From positions 1-5,803 of the forward strand of contig CANOUM010000116.1 in NCBI GenBank assembly GCA_947570515.1: DNA of 5,803 nucleotides. The letters are read 5' to 3'. The position numbers and the translations under genes are program-made. Positions 1 to 5,579 of this stretch are shown here, in pieces (the stretch's first letter is position 1; each line of letters starts with the position of its first letter). A model generated the notes under the pieces. It saw only the letters and a list, made by a program, of their open reading frames with translations. It ran no database searches and had not been told where the DNA came from. The stretch comes from an uncultured Clostridia bacterium (GTDB lineage: Bacteria > Bacillota > Clostridia > Lachnospirales > Bianqueaceae).

Positions 1-1181
1 TAGTTCTCACGAAAATATTGCAAAAGACGCTCCCTATCGTTCATCTCCGGCATCTCCAGCACCAAATTCAGCAAACGCTGCAGCCAAGCCCCCAGCTCTT
101 TACCGCTCTGCGCTCCAGCCGCCATCAAATCCCGTCCGCTCACTGCCAGCTGCGCTAACGTCAAACAAGCCGTCTTCTCCGTTTCATACAGAGTGCGTGC
201 ATCTAAAATCTCCTGCGGCCCATTTTCCCCGGCCGCTTGCTTGAGCTCACACAAAGCATCAAAATAATCTGCCCCCAGCTCATGCAAAAAAAAGCGCATA
301 TCCCGTCTATTTCGCGGCAACGCCGCCCCAATAAATGCAAGCAGATGCAAAACATCCCGTTTAGTTGCATTATCCAGCTTGAGCTCCTGCAATATTCGCA
401 CTACCTGCTCCTTCTCAAAGCGGTGCAGCAGTGCGGCGAAACGCCGGGCCTTTTGCTCTTTCACGCGCGCAGGCGCTAAAAAATCCAGCCTCTCGCCCTG
501 TCTAAGCTCCTGCGAGATCCATGGCGCAAGTCCGGTATCGACGATCCGGCTTAGTCCCTCCGGATGCTGACACAGCAAAATCTGCGTCACTTCATCTGCC
601 ACCCTCTCACGACTGACATGCGCAAGGCTGGGCGCTTTATGACAGATGGCCTGCAGCGTTGTGTCTTCGATGCGGAAGGCAAGTCTGGCTGAGAAACGAA
701 TCGCTCTTAGCATTCGCAGTGCATCCTCTTCAAAGCGCTGCTCTGCCTCTCCTACGCAGCGGATCCGCCTTTCTTTTAGATCCTGCTGACCGTTAAAATA
801 GTCGACCAACCCATGACGCGGATGATAAGCCATCGCATTGATCGTGAAATCGCGCCGGGCGAGGTCTTCGTATAATAAAGACGTATACATAACGTGATCG
901 GGCCGGCGGTGATCACTGTAGGCGCCGTCTATTCGATAGGTGGTAACTTCGTAAACTTCATGATCATACAGTACCGAAACTGTCCCGTGTTCAATGCCTG
1001 TATCGAAGGTTTTAGGGAAAATTGCTTTGACTGTCTCCGGCTTTGCAGAGGTCGTGATATCCCAGTCTTTAGGCTGTATTCCCATCAGTGCATCGCGTAC
1101 ACAGCCGCCTACCACATAAGCCTCATACCCAGCCTCTTCAAGCCCTCTCACGATCCATTCGGCTCCGCTGTCAATCTGCAT
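1..1181 (-). CDS. cca: CCA tRNA nucleotidyltransferase (CCA-adding enzyme), C-terminal edge cut by window
   Basis: Cytoplasmic enzyme that adds or repairs the 3'-terminal CCA of tRNAs from CTP and ATP without a nucleic-acid template. Translation from 1181 stays open for 393 codons. It shows the class II nucleotidyltransferase motifs in order: GGCVRD (residues 25-30), DWD with the two metal-binding aspartates D39 and D41, RRDFTINA (109-116), and EDALRMLR (152-159), the EDxxRxxR nucleotide-recognition helix. The start ATG (1179-1181) is preceded by a near-perfect AAAGGAGGT with 7 bases of spacing. The last two bases of the window give an incomplete codon TA-, so the protein either ends exactly here (393 aa, close to Bacillus-type enzymes) or continues with Tyr. 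Poly(A) polymerases share the same head domain, but in Firmicutes a protein of this type is normally the CCA-adding enzyme. No HD phosphohydrolase domain is obvious in the visible part. Confidence 0.93.
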   Translation of the reverse strand, partial: MQIDSGAEWIVRGLEEAGYEAYVVGGCVRDALMGIQPKDWDITTSAKPETVKAIFPKTFDTGIEHGTVSVLYDHEVYEVTTYRIDGAYSDHRRPDHVMYTSLLYEDLARRDFTINAMAYHPRHGLVDYFNGQQDLKERRIRCVGEAEQRFEEDALRMLRAIRFSARLAFRIEDTTLQAICHKAPSLAHVSRERVADEVTQILLCQHPEGLSRIVDTGLAPWISQELRQGERLDFLAPARVKEQKARRFAALLHRFEKEQVVRILQELKLDNATKRDVLHLLAFIGAALPRNRRDMRFFLHELGADYFDALCELKQAAGENGPQEILDARTLYETEKTACLTLAQLAVSGRDLMAAGAQSGKELGAWLQRLLNLVLEMPEMNDRERLLQYFREN

Positions 1182-1240
1182 TTTCCGCACCTCCTTTACA
1201 TGTTGATAAAATATACATTTTTTTCCATTCTTTGTTTGTT

Positions 1241-1269
1241 ATTGTAATCGCTTCTTAAATTTCTGTCAA
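1241..1269 (-). promoter_or_regulatory. Sigma-A-type promoter of cca
   Basis: On the minus strand, a perfect -35 TTGACA (plus-strand 1264-1269) lies 17 bases from a -10 TACAAT (plus-strand 1241-1246), five of six to consensus. The start codon of cca lies 59 bases downstream of the -10, leaving a leader of roughly 50 nt that ends in the AAAGGAGGT ribosome binding site. This is a prediction from consensus match only. Confidence 0.7.
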
Positions 1270-1286
1270 TGATCTGTCCTGAAATC

Positions 1287-1315
1287 GCATATTATCTTTT
1301 TGTCTGTTCATACTA
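1287..1315 (+). promoter_or_regulatory. Candidate forespore (sigma-G/F-like) promoter of the DUF1540 gene
   Basis: GCATA at 1287-1291 and CATACTA at 1309-1315 are separated by 17 bases. These resemble the -35 (GHATR) and -10 (CATWHTA) elements of Bacillus sigma-G promoters. No convincing TTGACA/TATAAT pair was found for the plus strand here; TATTAT at 1290-1295 lacks a good -35 at standard spacing. If used, transcription would start near 1322, about 58 bases before the ATG. The motifs are short and could occur by chance. Confidence 0.35.
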
Positions 1316-1323
1316 GCTATGGA

Positions 1324-1340
1324 TGTGAAAATACTTCACA
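1324..1340. repeat. 17-base inverted repeat in the DUF1540 leader
   Basis: TGTGAA and TTCACA form perfect 6-base arms around AATAC. The element sits just downstream of the candidate -10 at 1309-1315, where it could be a repressor site or a hairpin at the 5' end of the transcript. The arms are short, so it may be coincidental. Confidence 0.35.
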
Positions 1341-1379
1341 GCATTTAACACTTCACTCATCAGAAAGGAGATTTTGACC

Positions 1380-1568
1380 ATGCATGTATCTAACAAAACT
1401 TGTGATTCAAAGACTAACCGCTCTATCGGCTGTACTGTAGACGAGTGCAAATATCATTGCGGCGACGAACAGTACTGTACTCTTCAGCAGATTCGTGTCG
1501 GCAAGTGTGAGCCTTGCGCTAACACCTGCGAGTGCACAGAGTGCGCTAGCTTTGAAAAGAAAAACTAA
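1380..1568 (+). CDS. DUF1540 domain-containing small cysteine-rich protein
   Basis: A 62-residue protein of unknown function that matches the DUF1540 layout: an N-terminal CTVDECKYH segment (18-26), then the central IRVGKC (38-43), then the TECASFE ending (53-59) typical of the family. It has ten cysteines (8, 18, 23, 27, 33, 43, 46, 50, 52, 55), no signal peptide and no membrane segment, which suggests a soluble metal-binding or redox-active mini-protein; the metal is an inference. The ATG at 1380 is chosen over an in-frame TTG at 1374 because AAAGGAG (1364-1370) is 9 bases from the ATG but only 3 from the TTG. The gene appears monocistronic, with its own terminator right after the stop. It is not the radical-SAM SCIFF precursor, which has a different cysteine pattern. 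Confidence 0.88.
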   Translation: MHVSNKTCDSKTNRSIGCTVDECKYHCGDEQYCTLQQIRVGKCEPCANTCECTECASFEKKN

Positions 1569-1579
1569 TCAATAAAAAC

Positions 1580-1623
1580 CAGGCTCCGGGCAATGAAAAT
1601 ACCGCTCAGGAGCCTGATTTTTT
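1580..1623 (+). terminator. Intrinsic terminator after the DUF1540 gene, probably bidirectional
   Basis: CAGGCTCC (1580-1587) pairs with GGAGCCTG (1609-1616), giving an 8-bp perfect stem, followed by A and six T (1618-1623). Read on the minus strand, the same stem is followed by five T (plus-strand A run 1574-1578), so it can also end transcription of the convergent kinase gene, which stops about 80 bases away. Confidence 0.85.
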
Positions 1624-1695
1624 ATATTCGATTCATTTTAAGCATACATAGGTGCGAAGACCTGAGACGTCCGATGGACGCTCTCTTCCAGGCAA

Positions 1696-2802
1696 TTACT
1701 GCTGTGCCAGCTGATAATACCGGTCAACAATAGCCTGCATTTCTTCCATCTTCTTCTCCATATCGGCTACCAATTTAAACTGCGTACGCGCTCTATCTAA
1801 ATTCTGCCCCGGACGATGCACTTTAAAATATGTATCGCCGTTTAAGTAATCGCCCAAGAAACGGATGCCTGTTTCAAAAGTAATCACAGCCGCCCCGATC
1901 GCCAGACTCTTCGCTTCTTCCGGCGTCAGCGTTTTGCCCACTGCCTGCATATATCCCTTTGTAAAGGCTTCAAACAGATCCATTCTCATGTATACTTTTG
2001 ACAGATCCTGTTCATCCTCTTCTGCACTGGACGCACCAAAACGAATGCTGTCTCCAAAATCGTAGGCACAAGCTCCCGGCATAATCGTATCTAAATCAAT
2101 AATACAAATAGGCTGATCCGTTGCCTCATCCATCAAAATATTATTGATCTTCGTGTCATTATGTGTAACCCGCAGCGGCAGCTTTCCTTCAGCCAGTTGA
2201 TTGACCAACGATAACGCCAGTTCTTTGTGCGCAAGAGCAAACTCCACCTCGTCACGACAAGTTTCAATACGTCCTGCCTGATTCGCATTGACTTCCTTTT
2301 CAAAGGTCTCAAAACGCTTTCCTGTATGATGAAAATTAGGAATGACTTCCACCAATTCCTCTGCCGGAAAATCTGCCAAATCTGACATAAACTGTCCAAA
2401 TGCAACGCCGGTATTCATAAACATTTCAGGTGTTGCTGCCATGTCGTAGGACTTTGTATTCGCTACCAAATCTTCCAGACGCCAGCACTGTCCTTTGTCA
2501 TCCTCATAAAACAAACGACCGTCTTGAGTAGGATAAAAATGCAGTGTCTCTCGGGTAACATCACCGCCCCGTGCCTTGATGATATTTTTCAGATATTCCG
2601 TTACTTTAATGATATTATTCATCAAGCCCTGCGGATCTTGAAAAATTTCTGTATTCATTTTCTGCAGAACATACTTATGAATCTTACCATTATTGGCAAC
2701 CGTAGCACACAGAGTATCATTGATATGACCGGAACCAAACGGTTCTACAGACTGAATTTCTCCTTCAACATTAAATACCCGAATAATTTCCTCGTAATTC
2801 AT
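1696..2802 (-). CDS. nahK: NahK-like N-acetylhexosamine 1-kinase (APH phosphotransferase fold)
   Basis: A 368-residue cytoplasmic kinase of the aminoglycoside-phosphotransferase/choline-kinase superfamily. It strongly resembles Bifidobacterium N-acetylhexosamine 1-kinase (about 359 aa), which phosphorylates GlcNAc or GalNAc at C1 with ATP in the lacto-N-biose/galacto-N-biose pathway. Shared blocks include GSGHIN near the nucleotide-binding loop (23-28), YVLQKMN (44-50), the catalytic loop RVTHNDTK with D216 (211-218), the metal-binding IIDLDTIMPG with D236 and D238 (234-243), then YDFGDSIRFGAS (247-258) and EDEQDLSKV (262-270). The start is supported by GAGGG 8 bases upstream of the ATG. The gene stands alone: no phosphorylase, galT, galE or sugar transporter is visible. 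Substrate preference cannot be read from the sequence; a related sugar 1-kinase is the main alternative. Real aminoglycoside resistance is unlikely given the NahK-specific blocks. Confidence 0.88.
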   Translation of the reverse strand: MNYEEIIRVFNVEGEIQSVEPFGSGHINDTLCATVANNGKIHKYVLQKMNTEIFQDPQGLMNNIIKVTEYLKNIIKARGGDVTRETLHFYPTQDGRLFYEDDKGQCWRLEDLVANTKSYDMAATPEMFMNTGVAFGQFMSDLADFPAEELVEVIPNFHHTGKRFETFEKEVNANQAGRIETCRDEVEFALAHKELALSLVNQLAEGKLPLRVTHNDTKINNILMDEATDQPICIIDLDTIMPGACAYDFGDSIRFGASSAEEDEQDLSKVYMRMDLFEAFTKGYMQAVGKTLTPEEAKSLAIGAAVITFETGIRFLGDYLNGDTYFKVHRPGQNLDRARTQFKLVADMEKKMEEMQAIVDRYYQLAQQ

Positions 2803-2838
2803 CTTGCTTTCCCTCGCGTTTCTTTATTTATTGCTTAT

Positions 2839-2868
2839 AGTATATTCATTCTCTTCATCGTTTGACAA
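2839..2868 (-). promoter_or_regulatory. Sigma-A-type promoter of the nahK-like gene, with a palindrome over the -35
   Basis: On the minus strand, TTGTCA (plus-strand 2863-2868) and TATACT (plus-strand 2839-2844) are 18 bases apart, each five of six to consensus. The start codon is 36 bases beyond the -10. The -35 overlaps the 8-base palindrome ACAATTGT, which sits in an imperfect longer palindrome (TTGACAATTGTTCA) and could be an operator. Confidence 0.65.
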
Positions 2869-2960
2869 TTGTTCACATTCTCATAGATCATTGCCGCTTT
2901 GTTCTCACTTCAGTATCCAACTGCATTTATGCTGCAAGCTTAGTCTGCAAAATCAACCTG

Positions 2961-3153
2961 ACATGTACGCAATCCCTTTTTGCATGCATATCAAATTAAG
3001 AAATAAGAACTTTCTTGTACGCAATTTCCCACTTTGCATACATATAACAAGCTGTATACCGAAGATATCATGCATGCAACAAGCCGATTTGCATACATCT
3101 CGCCCTTAAAACAGATATAGCATATGTATGCAATTAAGCGATTGCATACATAT
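2961..3153. repeat. Four diverged inverted repeats with a period of about 54 bp
   Basis: Half-sites resembling ATGTATGCAA (left, starting 2963, 3015, 3070, 3124) each face a right half-site TTGCATACAT or a close variant (starting 2980, 3034, 3089, 3142). Right half-sites are 54, 55 and 53 bp apart. The last copy is best: ATATGTATGCAAT (3122-3134) is perfectly complementary to 3141-3153 around a 6-base loop. The others carry mismatches, some of which would be G-U pairs in RNA. The roughly 20-bp stretches between units are unrelated. Five or so helical turns per period would place all copies on one DNA face, so this could be a regulator-binding array as easily as a hairpin array. It is not a CRISPR array: repeats are too diverged and spacers too short. 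Confidence 0.7.
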
Positions 3154-3175
3154 CACCGTCCAATTTTTTCAAAGA

Positions 3176-3653
3176 CTTGCAGTCATCCTATATCTTATTA
3201 CCATGACGACATCGGAGTTTGATGCAAAGCATCAAACTCATAAGGCGGCACAAGTTTGCTTACAGCAAACTTGATAAGAAATCCCTTCAGGATTTCTTAT
3301 ACCATAGTGACATCGCAAGTTTGCCAAAGGCAAACTTGGAGCGCAGCATAAGTTCGCTTTCAGCGAACTTGGCAAGAAATCCCTGCGGGATTCTTGCGGT
3401 CGTCCTGTATCTTTATTACCATGATAATAGGCATCACAAGTTTGCTTACAGCAAACTTGATAAGAAATCCCTTCGGGATTTCTTATACCATGACGATATC
3501 ATAAGTTTGTCTTCGGCAAACTTGGAGCGCAGCACAAGTTCGCTTATAGCGAACTTGGCAAGAAATCCCTGCGGGATTCTTGCAGTCGTTCTGTATCTTT
3601 ATTGCCATGACGATATCGGAGTTTGATGCGCTGCATCAAACTCTTAAGGCGGC
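3176..3653. repeat. Modular intergenic array of twelve tight hairpins
   Basis: Perfect or near-perfect stems with mostly three-base loops follow one another: 3215-3239, 3251-3273, 3274-3300, 3316-3338, 3350-3370, 3372-3397, 3437-3459, 3460-3486, 3503-3523, 3535-3557, 3558-3583 and 3619-3643. They fall into a repeated module: a linker like ACCATGACGATATC, a stem of the AGTTTG type, a GC-rich joint (AAGGCGGCA or GAGCGCAGCA), a second AAGTTYGC stem, then an AAGAAATCC stem. Modules begin near 3200, 3301, 3419, 3487 and 3605; the third lacks its first stem and joint, and the fifth stops after them. The array lies between two divergent promoters, so it need not be transcribed. It looks like an intergenic REP-like family; no transposase or target duplication is visible. 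Confidence 0.85.
3249..3606 (+). repeat. Two direct 186-bp copies inside the hairpin array
   Basis: 3249-3420 and 3435-3606 align without gaps at an offset of exactly 186 bases, with about 17 differences in 172 positions counted by eye. Most differences fall in loops (AAA versus TTC, TTC versus TAT) and in the linker after the third stem, while the stems are nearly unchanged. This suggests a segmental duplication of five hairpins followed by drift limited to unpaired bases. Confidence 0.8.
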
Positions 3654-3751
3654 TCAGGGGCTTGATTAACCCATAAAATGCCTTGACGCCTTTATTATAC
3701 CATAGGCTTTTATGTTGCACAACCCTAATTCCTTACTGCCGCCCCTCCGGC
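3654..3751. other. Gene-free spacer between hairpin array and PHP/MBL promoter
   Basis: AT-rich intergenic DNA with no open frame that has a ribosome binding site. The only structure seen is a weak inverted repeat, CATAAAATGCC (3672-3682) against GGCTTTTATG (3705-3714), with one bulged base and a loop of about 22 bases, too weak to interpret. Confidence 0.5.
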
Positions 3752-3779
3752 TTGACTTTTTTCTCAGCCATGCTATACT
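3752..3779 (+). promoter_or_regulatory. Promoter of the PHP/MBL operon
   Basis: TTGACT (3752-3757) and TATACT (3774-3779) are 16 bases apart, and TGC directly before the -10 supplies an extended TGn element. The start codon follows 26 bases after the -10, so the leader is short and mostly holds the ribosome binding site AGGGAGG (3791-3797). Confidence 0.7.
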
Positions 3780-3805
3780 AAGCAACCGTAAGGGAGGCTT
3801 TGATT

Positions 3806-4672
3806 ATGATTTTATCCAATGCGCATACACATACGCAATTTTGTGATGCAGTTTGTTCCGCTGAGCAAATGGTACAGGCTGCTATTCAGCTCGGTTTTAC
3901 TTCCCTCGGTTTTTCCGGCCATTCCTATCATAAAAACACACTGGATTACGGCATGTCGCCGGCCGGAACCCAGCAATACATACAGGAAGTTCACCGCCTG
4001 CAATCTATCTACCTCGACCGGCTCACAATCCGGCTCGGTTTAGAACTCGATTACTATTCTTCTGTAGACCTAAGCCCCTATGAATACATCATCGGCAGCG
4101 TTCACCATTATCTCGATCCCGAAACCGGAGCCTTTTATTCCTATGACGGCTCTGTAGATTCGTTCTATGAAACGCTTGAAAAGGGGTTTCACGGCGACAT
4201 TTTTGCGCTCGCGCGCACCTATTATACGCAGGTCACAAATCTCATCACGCAAAAACGTCCCGCTATCATCGGGCATTTCAATCTCATCACCAAGCGAAAC
4301 GATGTACATCACCTGATTGATGAAGACGATCCTGCCTATCAGCGGCTGGCCTTAGAAGCCCTGCGCGCCTGCGCGGAAACAGGGGCCATTACCGAGGTCA
4401 ATACCGGCGCCATTGCACGCGGATATGCGACTCAGCCTTATCCAAATCTCACGATGCTGCGTTTTCTAAGAGAACATCGATATCCTGTTATGATCAATTC
4501 CGACTGTCATGATGCCTCCAAGCTAAACGCTCATTTTGAACTGGCTGTTTCGCTGCTGCAGGAGGCTGGTTTTCATTCTGTCATGGTTTTAGGCAGGGAT
4601 TCTCTTTTTGAAGAGGTCGGGTTATGTGATTTAGCGCTGCCGCGCTCATATAAAGAGGAGGTTCATCAATGA
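3806..4672 (+). CDS. HisJ-like PHP-domain phosphoesterase
   Basis: A 288-residue soluble protein of the PHP (polymerase and histidinol phosphatase) superfamily, which hydrolyses phosphate esters using a trinuclear metal centre. Expected ligands appear in order: HTH (H7, H9), SGHS (H39), GLELDY (E80), SVHHY (H100), IGHFNL (H157) and NSDCHD (D233, H235). The EVNTGAIARGY segment (197-207) is also typical of the HisJ branch, whose characterised members convert histidinol phosphate to histidinol. Length fits HisJ (roughly 260-290 aa). ATG 3806 is preferred to the in-frame TTG at 3800 because AGGGAGG is 8 bases from the ATG and only 2 from the TTG. There are no his genes nearby and the stop overlaps the next start, so the histidine role is uncertain; a phosphatase or cyclic phosphodiesterase working with the downstream MBL enzyme is a reasonable alternative. 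Confidence 0.85.
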   Translation: MILSNAHTHTQFCDAVCSAEQMVQAAIQLGFTSLGFSGHSYHKNTLDYGMSPAGTQQYIQEVHRLQSIYLDRLTIRLGLELDYYSSVDLSPYEYIIGSVHHYLDPETGAFYSYDGSVDSFYETLEKGFHGDIFALARTYYTQVTNLITQKRPAIIGHFNLITKRNDVHHLIDEDDPAYQRLALEALRACAETGAITEVNTGAIARGYATQPYPNLTMLRFLREHRYPVMINSDCHDASKLNAHFELAVSLLQEAGFHSVMVLGRDSLFEEVGLCDLALPRSYKEEVHQ

Positions 4673-5514
4673 AATTTATGTATTTAGGAACGGCTGCCGC
4701 AGAAGGCTGGCCGGCGGTTTTTTGTCAGTGTGATTTCTGTAAAGAGGCCGAGCGCCTGGGCGGCAAGGATATCCGTACCCGCGCGCAGGCACTGATCAAT
4801 GATGATCTGCTGATTGATCTTCCGCCTGATACTTATATGCATAAGCTCCGGCATGGTCTGGATCTGACTAAGGTACAGCATCTTCTGATTACGCATTGTC
4901 ATATGGATCATTTTTATCCGCAGGAACTGAGCGTACGCGGTTCAGGCTACAGTCACAATATGGCGAGCCCTGACCTTCATATTTACTGCGCCCAGGAAAC
5001 AAAGGATTTCTTTTATCGCTGCAGCGGATGGGAGCTTGATGAGGCAAGCGATGAGGCCATGCACTGGCATATTCTAACGCTGTTTGAAACAGTGCAGGCC
5101 GGCCCTTACCGCGTTACGCCGCTTCCTGCTCATCACATGTCGTCTGAGCACCAGCCCTTCATCTATCACATCGAGGATGCTGATGGCGTTTCAGTGCTTT
5201 ATCTGCATGACAGCGGCTATTATGCGCCGGAGGTCTGGACGTACTTTAAATCTATGAAAAAGTCTGCCGATCTGGTCAGCTTTGATACGACCTGCGGCGA
5301 GATCGACACCCACTGCGGCGGCGGCCATTTAGGTCTTCCGGATGTCGTACGTGTACGGGATGAGATGAAGGCGATTGGCGCCATCGATGCGCATACGCGC
5401 TGCATTGCCAATCACTTTTCCCATAATGGGCATCTGCTTCATAATCAGCTGGTGGAAGCCGGAAAGCTTCTGGGGCTTGATATCTCATATGACGGAAAAA
5501 TCATTGAACTATAA
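4669..5514 (+). CDS. PhnP-like MBL-fold metallo-hydrolase
   Basis: A 281-residue cytoplasmic metallo-beta-lactamase-fold hydrolase. It begins with the LGTAAAEGWP strand-turn (6-15) and CQCDFC (C19, C21, C24), a cysteine cluster that in PhnP-type phosphodiesterases binds a structural zinc. The metal site follows: THCHMDH (H76, H78, D80, H81), a candidate H155 or H156 in PAHH, D181 in YLHDSG, and H249 or H252 in NHFSHNG. CGGGHLGLPD (216-225) is a further conserved-looking block. PhnP opens 5-phosphoribosyl 1,2-cyclic phosphate during phosphonate use, but no other phn genes are present, so the substrate is open. The start overlaps the upstream TGA as ATGA, and AGGAGG (4656-4661) lies 7 bases before it inside the upstream gene, indicating translational coupling. 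Intact and of normal length. Confidence 0.85.
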   Translation: MKFMYLGTAAAEGWPAVFCQCDFCKEAERLGGKDIRTRAQALINDDLLIDLPPDTYMHKLRHGLDLTKVQHLLITHCHMDHFYPQELSVRGSGYSHNMASPDLHIYCAQETKDFFYRCSGWELDEASDEAMHWHILTLFETVQAGPYRVTPLPAHHMSSEHQPFIYHIEDADGVSVLYLHDSGYYAPEVWTYFKSMKKSADLVSFDTTCGEIDTHCGGGHLGLPDVVRVRDEMKAIGAIDAHTRCIANHFSHNGHLLHNQLVEAGKLLGLDISYDGKIIEL

Positions 5515-5529
5515 AACAAATAAACTAAA

Positions 5530-5568
5530 AAATACCCCTTGCTGCTTTTCATGTAGCAAGGGGTATTT
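5530..5568. terminator. Bidirectional intrinsic terminator between convergent genes
   Basis: AAATACCCCTTGCT (5530-5543) is perfectly complementary to 5555-5568, a 14-bp stem with an 11-base loop. On the plus strand the stem is followed by an interrupted T-rich stretch. On the minus strand the A-rich lower stem and preceding bases become a run of six T, so it looks stronger for the gene entering from the right. It starts 16 bases after the MBL stop and ends 12 bases from the other stop. Confidence 0.85.
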
Positions 5569-5579
5569 CTCTGCTTTGT

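Noticed and set aside
237..570. Plus-strand ORFs opposite cca
   Set aside because: Shadow frames of the cca coding strand; low-complexity composition and no start signal.
894..1247. Plus-strand ORF of 117 codons opposite cca and its leader
   Set aside because: It lies antisense to the conserved catalytic motifs of cca, has no ribosome binding site and resembles no known protein.
1380..1568. SCIFF ranthipeptide precursor
   Set aside because: The cysteine spacing and the TECASF ending match DUF1540, and no radical-SAM maturase is adjacent.
1696..2802. Aminoglycoside resistance phosphotransferase
   Set aside because: The fold is shared, but the blocks around the active site match N-acetylhexosamine 1-kinase far better.
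2524..3109. Two overlapping plus-strand ORFs over the kinase start and its upstream region
   Set aside because: They cross the kinase coding region, its promoter and the 54-bp repeats, and have no ribosome binding site.
2961..3153. CRISPR array
   Set aside because: Four diverged palindromic units with roughly 20-bp gaps and no cas genes; real CRISPR repeats are nearly identical with longer spacers.
3222..3626. Genuine repeat-containing protein gene
   Set aside because: Its codons are imposed by hairpin stems, there is no adequate ribosome binding site, and it starts within a stem; treated as a repeat by-product.
3176..3653. Insertion sequence or MITE with terminal inverted repeats
   Set aside because: The two ends are direct, not inverted, copies, and neither a target-site duplication nor a transposase is visible.
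3683..3714. Second promoter starting with TTGACG upstream of the PHP gene
   Set aside because: No acceptable -10 at 16-19 bases; the stronger pair at 3752-3779 explains expression.
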